From contig JANQPD010000095.1 in the NCBI GenBank assembly GCA_028285465.1, positions 20,543 to 84,542 of the forward strand: 64,000 nt of DNA. Direction: 5' to 3'. A program made the translations under genes and the position numbers. Source of the stretch: Owenweeksia sp. GTDB taxonomy: Bacteria > Bacteroidota > Bacteroidia > Flavobacteriales > Schleiferiaceae. Shown here piece after piece: positions 1 through 8,648 of this stretch (position 1 is the stretch's first letter; every line of letters begins with the position of its first letter). The notes below the pieces were generated by a model, which was given only the letters and a program-made list of their open reading frames with translations, was not told the DNA's origin and did no database searches.

Positions 1-88
1 TCAGTGATCTGAAGCTAGAGCGCAGAAGAGGTATCGGGGATTTTAACCGGTAGTAACGGGTTCCCTGCAGATGAACCCTATTTTTCAA
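1..88 (-). CDS. possible 5' end of a gene downstream of pabA (partial)
   Basis: Reading leftwards from a TTG codon that overlaps the pabA stop, one frame stays open to the window edge for 29 codons, while the other two frames hit stops. The visible peptide (reads LKNRVHLQGTRYY at its start) matches no family I recognise. In many bacteria pabB or pabC follows pabA, but nothing in these few residues confirms that. The call rests only on the open frame and the tight packing. Confidence 0.2.
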   Translation of the reverse strand, partial: MKNRVHLQGTRYYRLKSPIPLLRSSFRSL

Positions 89-638
89 GCCAGTTCCGTA
101 GGACATCGAGTCCATGTTCCGTCATAATGCTCTCCGGGTGAAACTGCACCCCGGCCAGCGGCAATTCAGGATGTTCAAAGGCCATTAAAGTGTTGTTTTC
201 CAGGCAGGCAATAGGATTTAGGGGCGTTTTAGCCGGGAGCTGTACGGCCCAGGAGTGATAGAGGCCAACGGCAAAGGTTTGGGGAAGGCCTTTTAAAAGC
301 CAGCTTTCTCCCAGGCGCCTGGCCTTTCGGCTAAGGCCGTGTGTTACCTGCTTTTGGTTGTACAGCGATGCGCCCCCCCATAGTGCCAAAGCCTGAAAGC
401 CCAGGCACACGCCTAAAATGGGCTTTTCCTGTGCGTAACGCCTGATCAAAGGCATGGTAATGCCCGCCTCTTCGGGTAGTCCGGGCCCCGGACTAATGAT
501 GACGTGTGAATACCGCGCCACTTCCCCGAGGCTAAGGGCGTCATTGCGGTGTACTTCTACCCGGGGGCAAAGCTGTTCCGCATAATGATAGAGGTTGTAT
601 GTAAAGGAATCGTAATTGTCGAGTATGAGTACGTGCAA
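78..638 (-). CDS. pabA: glutamine amidotransferase, PabA/TrpG family
   Basis: Glutaminase subunit that supplies ammonia to a chorismate-using synthase for 4-aminobenzoate (folate) or anthranilate (tryptophan). The class I amidotransferase triad is complete: nucleophile Cys in GVCLGFQA near residue 78, and His and Glu in FHPES near 167-169. The N-terminus LILDNYDSFTYN is typical of the family. No ATG is in frame; I chose the TTG at 638 because it places the conserved start two residues before the first strand, although another TTG at 659 is possible. PabA and TrpG cannot be separated from sequence alone. No trp genes are nearby, so PabA, possibly serving both pathways, is the better guess. Confidence 0.85.
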   Translation of the reverse strand: MHVLILDNYDSFTYNLYHYAEQLCPRVEVHRNDALSLGEVARYSHVIISPGPGLPEEAGITMPLIRRYAQEKPILGVCLGFQALALWGGASLYNQKQVTHGLSRKARRLGESWLLKGLPQTFAVGLYHSWAVQLPAKTPLNPIACLENNTLMAFEHPELPLAGVQFHPESIMTEHGLDVLRNWLEK

Positions 639-731
639 AGCAAAGTATATTCGCTGCAAAGAACGCCAGAAAGTGCCTAACCGGAAACAAACTCAGGCAA
701 TCATAATAAGCAATAACTAACAATAACCCCT

Positions 732-1109
732 ATGAAAAAAACAATATATGCTCCAGAAGCCCCCGCTCCCATTGGCCCGTACAGCCAGGCCGTATTGAGT
801 GGCAATACCCTGTATTGCTCGGGCCAAATTGCCCTGGATACAAAAACAGGGACACTCGTAAATGAAACTATTGCAGTTGAAACCCAAAAAGTGATGGAGA
901 ACCTGGCCGCGGTATTGGCCGCAGCGGATATGAACTATACACATGTAGTGAAGTGCAGCATTTTTATTAAAAACATGGATCAGTTCGGTGAGATCAATGA
1001 AGTGTATGCCCGCTACTTTGATGAAGATCCACCGGCGCGCGAAACGGTAGAAGTAGCCCGCTTACCCAAAGATGTAGCGGTGGAGATCTCTTGCGTGGCG
1101 GTTAAGTGA
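732..1109 (+). CDS. ridA: RidA family enamine/imine deaminase
   Basis: RidA (YjgF/YER057c/UK114) proteins hydrolyse reactive 2-aminoacrylate enamines and imines released by PLP enzymes, protecting those enzymes from damage. The 125-residue length is standard. The start matches family members (IGPYSQAV near residues 14-21), and the C-terminal signature with the substrate-binding arginine is present (PARETVEVARLP near 100-111, then VEISCVA). It stands alone, divergent from pabA with about 90 bases between the start codons, and is separated from lpdA by about 235 bases. Confidence 0.93.
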   Translation: MKKTIYAPEAPAPIGPYSQAVLSGNTLYCSGQIALDTKTGTLVNETIAVETQKVMENLAAVLAAADMNYTHVVKCSIFIKNMDQFGEINEVYARYFDEDPPARETVEVARLPKDVAVEISCVAVK

Positions 1110-1317
1110 GTAAGCTGGTAAAACGCTTTTGCCTGGTTTATGTCAGCCTTTGAAAATCAATAGAGTTTTAGGGAGACCAGGAAGGTCTTCAAAACCTTTC
1201 CAGTATTTTTTATAGAGTCCCTATTAGTTTATGGATAACAGAGGCTCTTTCCCGTGCTTCCTAATGTATCTATTCTCCTCTTTATCGCTTAAATTCGCGG
1301 TCTCTATCAGAGCAGAC

Positions 1318-1325
1318 CATATTTG
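1318..1325 (+). promoter_or_regulatory. weak -7 element upstream of lpdA
   Basis: CATATTTG matches the Bacteroidota -7 consensus TAnnTTTG at seven of eight positions and lies 20 bases before the lpdA ATG. I see no clear TTG at the -33 position, so this is tentative. Confidence 0.3.
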
Positions 1326-1344
1326 TTCACATAAAAAATAGCAC

Positions 1345-2733
1345 ATGGATTTTGACGTAATTGTATTGGGCAGTGGCCCCGGGGGGTATGTAGCAGCCAT
1401 CAGAGCTTCGCAGCTCGGGCTAAAAACAGCCATTATAGAGCGCGAAAGCCTGGGAGGTATTTGCCTTAACTGGGGCTGTATCCCCACCAAGGCGTTGCTA
1501 AAAAGCGCCAATGTTTTTGAATACATCAATCATGCCGAAGACTACGGCCTTACCGTAGAAAATGCAGATAAGGATTTTGGTGCCGTGGTAAAGCGCAGCC
1601 GGGGAGTGGCCGACGGCATGAGCAAGGGCGTTCAGTTCCTGATGAAGAAGAACAAGATCGAAGTGCTTATGGGTGAAGGCACCCTGAAAGCAGGTAAAAA
1701 GGTTTCGGTTAAAGATGCGGATGGCAAAACCAAAGAATACAGCGCCAAACACGTGATCATTGCCACGGGCGCACGCAGCCGGGAGCTGCCAGCCCTCAAG
1801 CAGGATGGAAAAAAGATCATTGGGTACCGCAAAGCCATGTCGCTGGAGAAGCAACCTAAAAAGTTGGTAGTGGTGGGGTCCGGTGCCATTGGGGTAGAGT
1901 TCGCCTATTTCTACAATGCCATGGGCACGGAAGTTACCATCGTAGAGTATTTACCCAATATTGTTCCTGTAGAGGATGAGGATGTTTCCAAGCAGCTGGA
2001 GCGGACCTTCAAAAAAGCGGGTATTAAAATAATGACGAGCAGCGAGGTAACCAAAGTGGATGCATCAGGAGATGGCTGCAAAGTAACCGTGAAAACCAAA
2101 AAAGGAGAGGAAAAGCTGGAATGTGATGTGGTGCTTTCTGCGGTAGGCGTACAGGCCAACATAGAAAATATTGGCTTGGAAGCAGTAGGCATCAAAACCG
2201 AAAAAGGAAAAATAACGGTAGATAAGTTTTACAAGACAAACGTTGAAGGGTATTATGCTATTGGAGACTGCGTGCCTGGCCAGGCACTGGCGCACGTAGC
2301 ATCGGCAGAAGGGATCATTTGTGTAGAGCAGATAGCCGGCCACCACCCGCAACCCTTAAACTACAACAACATTCCGGGCTGTACCTATTGCTCTCCTGAA
2401 ATTGCCAGTGTAGGCTATACCGAAAAAGCCGCAAAAGAAGCAGGCTATGAGCTCAAAGTGGGCAAGTTTCCGTTTTCCGCCAGTGGAAAAGCCAGTGCAG
2501 CAGGCCATAAAGATGGTTTTGTTAAAGTAATTTACGATGCCAAATACGGGGAGTTCCTGGGCTGTCACATGATCGGGGCCAATGTAACGGAAATCATTGC
2601 GGAGGCAGTGGTTGCCCGTAAGTTGGAAACCACAGGTATGGAAGTATTGAAAGCAGTACACCCGCATCCTACCATGAGTGAGGCCGTGATGGAAGCTACG
2701 GCCGCTGCCTATGATGAGGTGATACACCTGTAA
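1345..2733 (+). CDS. lpdA: dihydrolipoyl dehydrogenase
   Basis: E3 flavoenzyme that reoxidises the lipoyl arm of the pyruvate, 2-oxoglutarate or branched-chain dehydrogenase complexes and passes electrons to NAD+. The 462-residue protein has the N-terminal FAD site GSGPGGYVAA, the redox-active disulfide in GICLNWGCIPTK (Cys40 and Cys45), the NAD-binding GSGAIGVEFA near residue 178, the GD-containing second FAD motif (YAIGDCVPG) and the catalytic dyad in HPHPTMSEAV near 440. No E1 or E2 gene is adjacent, so its partner complexes lie elsewhere. A strong hairpin terminator follows directly, so it is probably a single-gene transcript. Confidence 0.95.
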   Translation: MDFDVIVLGSGPGGYVAAIRASQLGLKTAIIERESLGGICLNWGCIPTKALLKSANVFEYINHAEDYGLTVENADKDFGAVVKRSRGVADGMSKGVQFLMKKNKIEVLMGEGTLKAGKKVSVKDADGKTKEYSAKHVIIATGARSRELPALKQDGKKIIGYRKAMSLEKQPKKLVVVGSGAIGVEFAYFYNAMGTEVTIVEYLPNIVPVEDEDVSKQLERTFKKAGIKIMTSSEVTKVDASGDGCKVTVKTKKGEEKLECDVVLSAVGVQANIENIGLEAVGIKTEKGKITVDKFYKTNVEGYYAIGDCVPGQALAHVASAEGIICVEQIAGHHPQPLNYNNIPGCTYCSPEIASVGYTEKAAKEAGYELKVGKFPFSASGKASAAGHKDGFVKVIYDAKYGEFLGCHMIGANVTEIIAEAVVARKLETTGMEVLKAVHPHPTMSEAVMEATAAAYDEVIHL

Positions 2734-2751
2734 ATAAAACCTTCATAATCC

Positions 2752-2787
2752 AAAGCCCCTTTATGCGTTGTAAAGGGGCTTTTCTTT
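2752..2787 (+). terminator. rho-independent terminator after lpdA
   Basis: A perfect 11-base-pair inverted repeat, AAAGCCCCTTT with AAAGGGGCTTT, has a nine-base loop and is followed by TTTTC-TTTT. It starts 19 bases after the lpdA stop codon. Confidence 0.9.
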
Positions 2788-2813
2788 TATCTTGATACTA
2801 GCTTCGCAAACGT

Positions 2814-3962
2814 ATGTATAAGTACTTTCTATCCTTTTGTGTTTTTTTCTTTGCTTTAGTATCAGGGAAAGCACAGGGAGACAGTACCTTGAACTTTGAA
2901 GTGTATTTCCCGCTGGACGAATCGAGGCTTACAGCGACACAAAAAAGTAAGGTGGATAGTGTGTTGGAAATAGCTCCTTTATCTATTGTAAAAAAGCTGG
3001 TCATTTACGGACACACCGATAGCCTGGCGGGAATAGAATACAACCGGAAACTGTCCAAGGAGCGGGTATTGCGCATCCTGGAATATTTTGTTTTAAAAGG
3101 CCTGGACCCCTTAAAGGCGAGGACGGATTTTTACGGAGAAGAGCGCCCCAAATACGACAATGGACCTCAAGAGCGCTTTAAGAACCGCAGGTGTGAGGTA
3201 TGGCTGAGCATAGACCGTTCGTTACTTCCTCAACCCGAACAGAAGCTGAGCGATCTGCAATTGAAAAAAGGCGATAAACTGCGCATTCCCAACCTGAACT
3301 TTGTGGGCAACCAGCCTGTTCCCGTCTGGGAAAGTATGCCTGCTTTGGAAGATCTTACCCGCCTGATGAAGCGCAACCCCGATCTGAAGGTAAGCATACA
3401 AGGGCATGTTTGTTGTGCGGACGACCAGGAGCTTTCCACTGCGCGTGCCTTTACGGTATACAGTTTTTTACTGGCCAACGGCATTTCCCGGTCGCGGATG
3501 AGTTACGAAGGCTACAGCAACCGCGAACCTTTATTCCGGGAGCGCACGGAAAAAGAGCGTGCATTGAATCGCAGGGTAGAACTTGAGGTAAGGGAAAACT
3601 CCGCAAGAAGGGCAGACGTTGACGAAGCAGGAGAAGCCATACTGGATCTACGTGCACCGGTGCTGAACATCAAGTTTTTCCAGAATAGCGCCCGTTTGAA
3701 ACCCAGTGGTGACTTTATGTTGGGCTTAGTGGCAGAAATGATGGCGGAAAGCGAAGGGCTTCAATACGAATTTTACGTGTATGACAATATCAACAACAGC
3801 ACCGTTACGGGGCAGCGTGCCCGCGCCCTTGAGAAGTTGATCAGGCGCAAGGGCGTGGCAGCCGAAAAAGTAAAAGTGCACAAAGCAAGTCCTTATAAAG
3901 ACTTGCCCATTTCTACTAATGATAACTATATTGTGGTGCAAATCCGTCCGCTAAAAACATGA
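2814..3962 (+). CDS. secreted protein with three tandem OmpA-like domains
   Basis: A 382-residue protein with a signal peptide (residues 1-21, cleavage near SGKAQG). Domain 1, about 28-135, has the OmpA/MotB peptidoglycan-binding pattern (VIYGHTDSLAG, then the NRRCEVWL end). Domain 2, about 150-262, repeats it (LNFVGNQ, SIQGHVCCADD, LNRRVELEV), with Cys-Cys where most members have the HTD segment. Domain 3, about 270-382, keeps the beginning (LNIKFFQNSARLKP) and fold length but has lost the GHTD and NRRVE signatures. I infer periplasmic cell-wall anchoring. Its stop overlaps the next start (ATGA), indicating translational coupling to the DUF1569 gene. Confidence 0.8.
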   Translation: MYKYFLSFCVFFFALVSGKAQGDSTLNFEVYFPLDESRLTATQKSKVDSVLEIAPLSIVKKLVIYGHTDSLAGIEYNRKLSKERVLRILEYFVLKGLDPLKARTDFYGEERPKYDNGPQERFKNRRCEVWLSIDRSLLPQPEQKLSDLQLKKGDKLRIPNLNFVGNQPVPVWESMPALEDLTRLMKRNPDLKVSIQGHVCCADDQELSTARAFTVYSFLLANGISRSRMSYEGYSNREPLFRERTEKERALNRRVELEVRENSARRADVDEAGEAILDLRAPVLNIKFFQNSARLKPSGDFMLGLVAEMMAESEGLQYEFYVYDNINNSTVTGQRARALEKLIRRKGVAAEKVKVHKASPYKDLPISTNDNYIVVQIRPLKT

Positions 3963-4408
3963 AAAAAAACTACCTCACAGAAGTAGTGCCCCAAAAACTT
4001 CAACAACTGAAAGCGGAAGATAAAGCCCTTTGGGGCAGCATGACGGTTCCTCAAATGGTAGACCACCTGCGCAGGGCAGTTCTGTTTTCTTTCTCACCGG
4101 AAAAGGCAGAGATCACTACCCCGGCGGAGAAGCTGCCGCTTTATAAACGTTTCCTGATGAGCGATAAGCCTTTCGGGGAAAACCTGCCACAGCCGTCGGG
4201 TTTTAACCGGGTACCGGCTTATCCAGAAGAGCTGGAACCGCTGAAAAAGGAATTATTGCGCGTTATTGGGGAGATGCTCGATTTTTTCGATGCACGTCCG
4301 GACTTTAGATCCGTACACCCCAGCTTTGGAGAACTCAGTCCCCAGGAGTGGTTACACCTGCATCAAAAGCATTTTGAACACCACTTCCGTCAATTTGGGC
4401 TGCACTGA
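3959..4408 (+). CDS. DUF1569/DinB-like protein
   Basis: A 149-residue soluble protein resembling the DUF1569 branch of the DinB/YfiT four-helix-bundle superfamily. Candidate metal ligands are spaced as in that group: an N-terminal His in PQMVDHLRRA near residue 34 and C-terminal His residues in WLHLHQKHFEHH near 132-143. Function is unknown; relatives in the superfamily are metal-dependent thiol transferases or hydrolases. It overlaps the genes on both sides (four bases before, one after), so it belongs to a three-gene operon with the OmpA-repeat protein and the patatin-like lipase. Confidence 0.75.
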   Translation: MKKNYLTEVVPQKLQQLKAEDKALWGSMTVPQMVDHLRRAVLFSFSPEKAEITTPAEKLPLYKRFLMSDKPFGENLPQPSGFNRVPAYPEELEPLKKELLRVIGEMLDFFDARPDFRSVHPSFGELSPQEWLHLHQKHFEHHFRQFGLH

Positions 4409-6642
4409 TGTTTGTCTTAAACCAAATAGGGCAGTGGGTGAAGAACGTATGGTACTTCGCGCTTACTTTTTTTCCTATACAGCTGTTCCTTTTGCACCTG
4501 CGCAGAAGCCACATTCTCGTTATTTTCTGGACCATCCTGTTTCTGTTTATCTCGGGTTACCTGGGGAGTGACTATGGCTTTCATTATCTCTTTTTGAGTC
4601 CTGAATATTTTGACCGGGTAAGTTTTGCCAGCTATTTTCTGGTAGGCATTACGGCCGGTTTATTTGTAATGGCTTTCCACATCAGCAGCTACATCTATTA
4701 CAGCTACCGTTATCCGTTCCTGGCCACGCTCAACAGGCCTCTCTACAAGTTTTGCATCAATAACTCGGCTATTCCTTTGTTTTTTTACGCGCTTTACATA
4801 GTAAAAATATGGGACCTGCTGCGTGTGGACGGGCAAAAATCTGACTTTATACTGCTCTGCGTGTTGGGGCTGCTTAGCGGTTCAGTACTTACCATTCTCA
4901 TTACCCTGGGGTATTTTTTCAGCACGATACGAAGCAAAGCAGATGTTCCTCCCGGAAAAACGGAGCGCGCTTTGGATAAGTTGATCAAAAAGGAAAACGA
5001 CCCTGAAAAAATAAGGCGTTACAGCGGCTCGGTAGTGAATTACTATCTGAAGAATTTTTCGAGCATCAAAGTAACCCGTGGGGTAGGGCATTATCAATCC
5101 GAACACTTGCTGCAAACCATAGAACAACATCACTTTACCGCCTCTGCTTTCTTCCTGGTGCTGCTTTTAATGGTGTTAGGGATTAATCTGTTAAGCGATT
5201 ACACCCTCTTTCGTATCCCGGCAGGGGCCAGTGTATTTCTCATCTTTTCCCTGTACCTGATGGTAACAGGGGCGCTTTACAGCAGGCTTAAAACCTGGAC
5301 CCTTACGGTGGGTGTGATTGCCGTGCTGGTACTCAACTACTTCTCGGGCTTTGAGCGCTTTAGCCGGAAGCACTATGCCTATGGGATGGATTACACAAGT
5401 ACTCCTGCTACTTACGATTACCAGGCACTTGAGTCGATTACTGCCGATACACTAGTGCAAAACGACTTGAGGGAGGCTACTTCACTGCTAAACCGGTGGA
5501 AAGCCAAACAAAAAGACTTCAAACCCAAATTGGTGATCCTGAATGTAAGTGGCGGTGGGTTGCGCAGCGCACTATGGACCACGAAGGTACTGCAGAGCCT
5601 CGATAGTGCTATTGAAGGCTTTTACCCGGGTTTGCATCTTATGGTGGGTTCAAGTGGCGGTATGTTGGGTGCTTCGTATTACCGTCAACTGAAGTACCAG
5701 CAATCTTTCGACAGCCTTGTATACCCACATCATACAAAACACCTGGAGCGCATGGGTGCGGACTTGCTCAACCCGGTAGCTTTTAGCCTGGCTGTGAATG
5801 ACCTGTTCTTACGCTTTCGCAGATTTGACTACGAGTCCCATACGTATTTAGTGGACCGTGGAAAGGCTTTTGACGACAAATTGGTAGAAAACTCAAATGG
5901 TTTTTTAGCGGGTACTTTGGGAGATTGGGCACAGGCCGAAAAGCAAAGTGATGCGCCCCTTTTGATCTTGTCGCCTACGGTTATCGGGGATGGCCGTAAA
6001 ATGCTGATGAGCAACCAGGGCCTTTCTTTTTTGACCTATAGCAAACCTTTTAAGGGGTTAAATGTAAAAAAGGAATACGATGCAGTGGAGTTTAAACGGC
6101 TCTTTGCCAAGCAAGGATATGAGCGATTGCGTTTTGCAACGGCCCTCAGAATGAGTGCTTCCTTTCCCTATATCACGCCATTGGTAAATCTGCCTTCAAA
6201 CCCGCCAATAGAACTCATTGATGCAGGTGCACGGGATAACGAAGGTTTTGAGCTGGCTTTGCGCTATGTGCTGAAGATGAAAAAGTGGATAAAACAACAT
6301 ACTTCCGGCGTTGTATTCGTGCAGGTAAAAGCCAACCGGCCAGACGAGATCCCGATCGTAGAAGAAGGGCAAACCAATTTTGATCAGCTGGTAAAGCCAA
6401 TCGGAGGAATTGTGCAAAGTTTCCACAATTTGCAGATTTACAACAAAGCTCTTTTGATGGAATTGATCAGTGAACAGGAGACTTTCTCTATGGATCTGGT
6501 TCGTTTTTCTCTCTTCAGTAAGGAAGACCAACTGTCCTTAAGCTGGCATTTAACAGAAGCGGAGAAGCGCTATGTAGTAGGAGCCATGAAGGCCGAACGC
6601 AACCAGGAAGCGGTAGCGAAGTTGCAGCAGCTTTTAGAGTAA
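4408..6642 (+). CDS. membrane patatin-like phospholipase
   Basis: A 744-residue protein. The first third is membrane-embedded, with several hydrophobic helices between residues about 15 and 330. The C-terminal part is a patatin-type lipid acyl hydrolase: oxyanion loop SGGGLRSA near 380, nucleophile elbow GSSGG near 413-417, and a catalytic Asp in DAGARDN near 604, where DG is more usual. The serine-aspartate dyad is intact, so activity on membrane lipids is plausible but substrate and direction are unknown. The start is fixed by the TGATG overlap with the upstream gene. Fusion of patatin to a long multi-pass domain is less common than soluble or outer-membrane patatins. Confidence 0.82.
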   Translation: MFVLNQIGQWVKNVWYFALTFFPIQLFLLHLRRSHILVIFWTILFLFISGYLGSDYGFHYLFLSPEYFDRVSFASYFLVGITAGLFVMAFHISSYIYYSYRYPFLATLNRPLYKFCINNSAIPLFFYALYIVKIWDLLRVDGQKSDFILLCVLGLLSGSVLTILITLGYFFSTIRSKADVPPGKTERALDKLIKKENDPEKIRRYSGSVVNYYLKNFSSIKVTRGVGHYQSEHLLQTIEQHHFTASAFFLVLLLMVLGINLLSDYTLFRIPAGASVFLIFSLYLMVTGALYSRLKTWTLTVGVIAVLVLNYFSGFERFSRKHYAYGMDYTSTPATYDYQALESITADTLVQNDLREATSLLNRWKAKQKDFKPKLVILNVSGGGLRSALWTTKVLQSLDSAIEGFYPGLHLMVGSSGGMLGASYYRQLKYQQSFDSLVYPHHTKHLERMGADLLNPVAFSLAVNDLFLRFRRFDYESHTYLVDRGKAFDDKLVENSNGFLAGTLGDWAQAEKQSDAPLLILSPTVIGDGRKMLMSNQGLSFLTYSKPFKGLNVKKEYDAVEFKRLFAKQGYERLRFATALRMSASFPYITPLVNLPSNPPIELIDAGARDNEGFELALRYVLKMKKWIKQHTSGVVFVQVKANRPDEIPIVEEGQTNFDQLVKPIGGIVQSFHNLQIYNKALLMELISEQETFSMDLVRFSLFSKEDQLSLSWHLTEAEKRYVVGAMKAERNQEAVAKLQQLLE

Positions 6643-6650
6643 AAAAGAAA

Positions 6651-6682
6651 AGCCGGACGCCTTACAGAAAGTACGCCCGGCT
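6651..6682 (+). terminator. hairpin after the patatin gene
   Basis: AGCCGGaCG pairs with CGcCCGGCT across a 14-base loop, starting eight bases after the stop codon. There is no clean T-run after it (CTTC), so it is a weak terminator or an mRNA-stabilising stem. Confidence 0.5.
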
Positions 6683-6873
6683 CTTCAACCAACCAAACAA
6701 AAATTCTAATCTTCTACCTTAGAGTTAACAAAAACCGAGCCATTTTTATCTGTTTCAGAATTTCTTTTTGGCGGATTCCATTGCTCCTTTTTTATTAAGA
6801 CGATTCTTTCGACCATATCGCTGCTTCCATTTAGAAACAAATCCCTTTTGAGGGCGATGCAACTAAAAGGGTC

Positions 6874-7068
6874 TTGTGTAGGTATACTTTGCTGTTCATC
6901 GGTTTTACGACAATAGGAATGCTTGCCTTTTTCCCCTTGGGCTCTTTTGCAATAGTCCTTTTAATGTGTATTCTTGCTTTGGTCTTTTTTCTTCTCTCTA
7001 CTTTGGTTAAGTTGAAGCCCGTATCACGTGTTACACGCGGTAAAGTAATTTTGACATATAAGGCATGA
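6874..7068 (+). CDS. possible small membrane protein (64 residues)
   Basis: A short frame starting with TTG encodes a mostly hydrophobic peptide with two likely membrane helices (about residues 5-24 and 26-45) and a basic tail with VTRGK near 53-57. No family is recognised, there is no ATG or good promoter in front, and chance hydrophobicity of T-rich DNA could explain it. I list it because it is the only membrane-like frame in an otherwise empty gap. Confidence 0.25.
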   Translation: MCRYTLLFIGFTTIGMLAFFPLGSFAIVLLMCILALVFFLLSTLVKLKPVSRVTRGKVILTYKA

Positions 7069-7193
7069 TTTGTCAGAAATTGAATGTGCACACGGTTAAA
7101 GCTTTTGGCTGCTCATGATGAGTAAGGAGGACAATTATACCAACACCAGGCCCTGATCGCTAGGGGCGTTTATATGTTAAAAGCACAAGGTCA

Positions 7194-8168
7194 ATGAACG
7201 CTTTCACTGCAAAAAGTATCTCTTTCGCCTACGAGGAAGAAATGGTTTTACAAGGAGTCGCTTTAAAGCTTCCCCCTCAAAAAGTGTTGGGGGTTATGGG
7301 AAGCAGCGGTTCGGGGAAAACTACCTTGTTGAAAGTACTGGCGGGTTTACTTCCGCTTGCAAGCGGTGAGATACTTCTGGATGGAATAAAGATGAATGGG
7401 CACAACAGGAGTTTAGTCCCCGGCTATGCAGGTATAAAACTGGTAGCGCAGGATTATGCTTTACGGCAGTATGTGCGGGCGCAAGAAAACCTATACAACC
7501 AGTCAGCGGGGGTAAACGAGAAACAAAGCCAGCGGCAGGCAAATGCTTTGCAGAGAAAGTTACGCCTCGAAAAACTTGAAGGAAAACAAAGTCACCAGAT
7601 CTCGGGTGGACAAAAACAGCGTCTTGCCCTGGGAAGTGCTTTGCTTACAAAGCCTAAGGTATTGTTGCTGGATGAGCCCTTTTCAAACCTGGATTATCCA
7701 CTGAAGGAGAAGCTTATCGGGGAGCTTGAAAACAGATGGAAAAGCACCTATACGTTATTGGTAACCCATGAGCCTGCTGATGTGCTAAGGCTTTGTGACG
7801 AGCTTTTGGTCTTGAAGCAGGGCAAAGTGGTGCAGAAAGGTGAGGTGATGCATGTTTTTCGGAATCCCGTAAGCAAGTACGTGGCTGAATTATTAGGGCC
7901 GGTAAACCAGCTATCTAATGCCCTATGTGTTAAACTGGGACTGCCTTTACAGAATCCGGCTAGAAAAAAGCAGTTGGTACGTCCCGGGGCTGTGTCTATT
8001 AGCGCACAAGGGGTGGAAGCAAAAGTATTGAAGTGCACTTTTAACGGAAAGTGTTTCGAGTATAGCTGCCGGCCCATGTCTACCAAAGAAAGTATTGTAG
8101 TATATAGCCTCGAGCGGCTTACCGGGGAAGGGCAGCATGTTTTTCTCAGGGCGGCAATAAAACCATAA
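7194..8168 (+). CDS. ABC transporter ATP-binding protein with TOBE-like tail
   Basis: A 324-residue ATPase of the CysA/PotA/FbpC type. It has Walker A GSSGSGKTT (36-44), Q-loop VAQDY (near 83-87), an ABC signature ISGGQKQR with Ile for the usual Leu (135-142), Walker B VLLLDEP (155-161), and the switch His in LLVTHEP near 190. Residues about 235-324 resemble the TOBE regulatory extension of molybdate, sulfate, iron or polyamine importers. No permease or binding protein lies on either side, so the substrate cannot be named. A hairpin shared with the oppositely oriented rplT operon follows. Confidence 0.85.
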   Translation: MNAFTAKSISFAYEEEMVLQGVALKLPPQKVLGVMGSSGSGKTTLLKVLAGLLPLASGEILLDGIKMNGHNRSLVPGYAGIKLVAQDYALRQYVRAQENLYNQSAGVNEKQSQRQANALQRKLRLEKLEGKQSHQISGGQKQRLALGSALLTKPKVLLLDEPFSNLDYPLKEKLIGELENRWKSTYTLLVTHEPADVLRLCDELLVLKQGKVVQKGEVMHVFRNPVSKYVAELLGPVNQLSNALCVKLGLPLQNPARKKQLVRPGAVSISAQGVEAKVLKCTFNGKCFEYSCRPMSTKESIVVYSLERLTGEGQHVFLRAAIKP

Positions 8169-8195
8169 AAAAGCCCCGAATTTCTTCGAGGCTCT
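8166..8195. terminator. bidirectional terminator between the ABC ATPase gene and rplT
   Basis: AGCCcCGAA pairs with TTCGaGGCT (eight pairs, one mismatch, four-base loop TTTC). On the minus strand it is followed by TTTTTT, giving a good terminator for the thrS-infC-rpmI-rplT operon. It lies just before the rplT stop codon region as read on the plus strand and also ends the ABC gene. Confidence 0.85.
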
Positions 8196-8217
8196 GAATA
8201 AGTAAGATCCGGGTGGG

Positions 8218-8562
8218 TTATTTTACCTTGTTTACAACGGCTTTAAATGCTTCCGGGTGATTCATGGCCAGATCGGCCAGTACTTTGCGGTTCAGCTCTA
8301 TGCCGCTGCTGTTCATTTTACCCATAAAGGCAGAATAAGACATACCGTGTTCTCTTGCGCCTGCGTTAATACGCTGGATCCATAAAGAACGGAAGTTTCT
8401 CTTCTTGGTTTTGCGGTCTCTGTAGCTGTATAGAAGGCCTTTTTCTACGGCATTTTTAGCTACGGTCCATACATTTTTTCTACGGCCAAAGTAACCTTTG
8501 GCAAGCTTCATTACTTTTTTTCTACGTGCTCTTGAAGCTACTGAATTTACTGATCTTGGCAT
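8218..8562 (-). CDS. rplT: 50S ribosomal protein L20
   Basis: A 114-residue rRNA-binding protein needed for early 50S subunit assembly. It begins [19 protein letters not shown] and shows the conserved core [10 protein letters not shown] and [17 protein letters not shown]. It is the last gene of the thrS-infC-rpmI-rplT operon and is followed by a terminator. In other bacteria L20 represses this operon by binding the leader or the rpmI region. The 86-base rpmI-rplT spacer could hold such a site, but I did not identify a defined structure. Confidence 0.98.
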   Translation of the reverse strand: MPRSVNSVASRARRKKVMKLAKGYFGRRKNVWTVAKNAVEKGLLYSYRDRKTKKRNFRSLWIQRINAGAREHGMSYSAFMGKMNSSGIELNRKVLADLAMNHPEAFKAVVNKVK

Positions 8563-8648
8563 TTTAATTTAATTTTTTGTGTAAGGCGGCCTGACAACTT
8601 CAAGCACTTAGGTGCACACACACAGGGTTAATTAATAACTCTATTTGA

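Larger units (their letters stand above)
6643..7193. other. gene-poor gap between the patatin gene and the ABC ATPase gene
   Basis: About 550 bases without a convincing gene. It holds a GC-rich hairpin just after the patatin stop, an AT-rich stretch from about 6690 to 6860, and one short hydrophobic reading frame at 6874-7068. I see no tRNA shape, repeat array or consensus TAnnTTTG promoter before the ABC gene. It may be a decayed gene or a non-coding RNA locus. Confidence 0.5.

Noticed and set aside
6831..7091. An 86-codon minus-strand open frame in the 6.6-7.2 kb gap
   Set aside because: No start context, promoter or domain; its basic composition mirrors the T-rich opposite strand.
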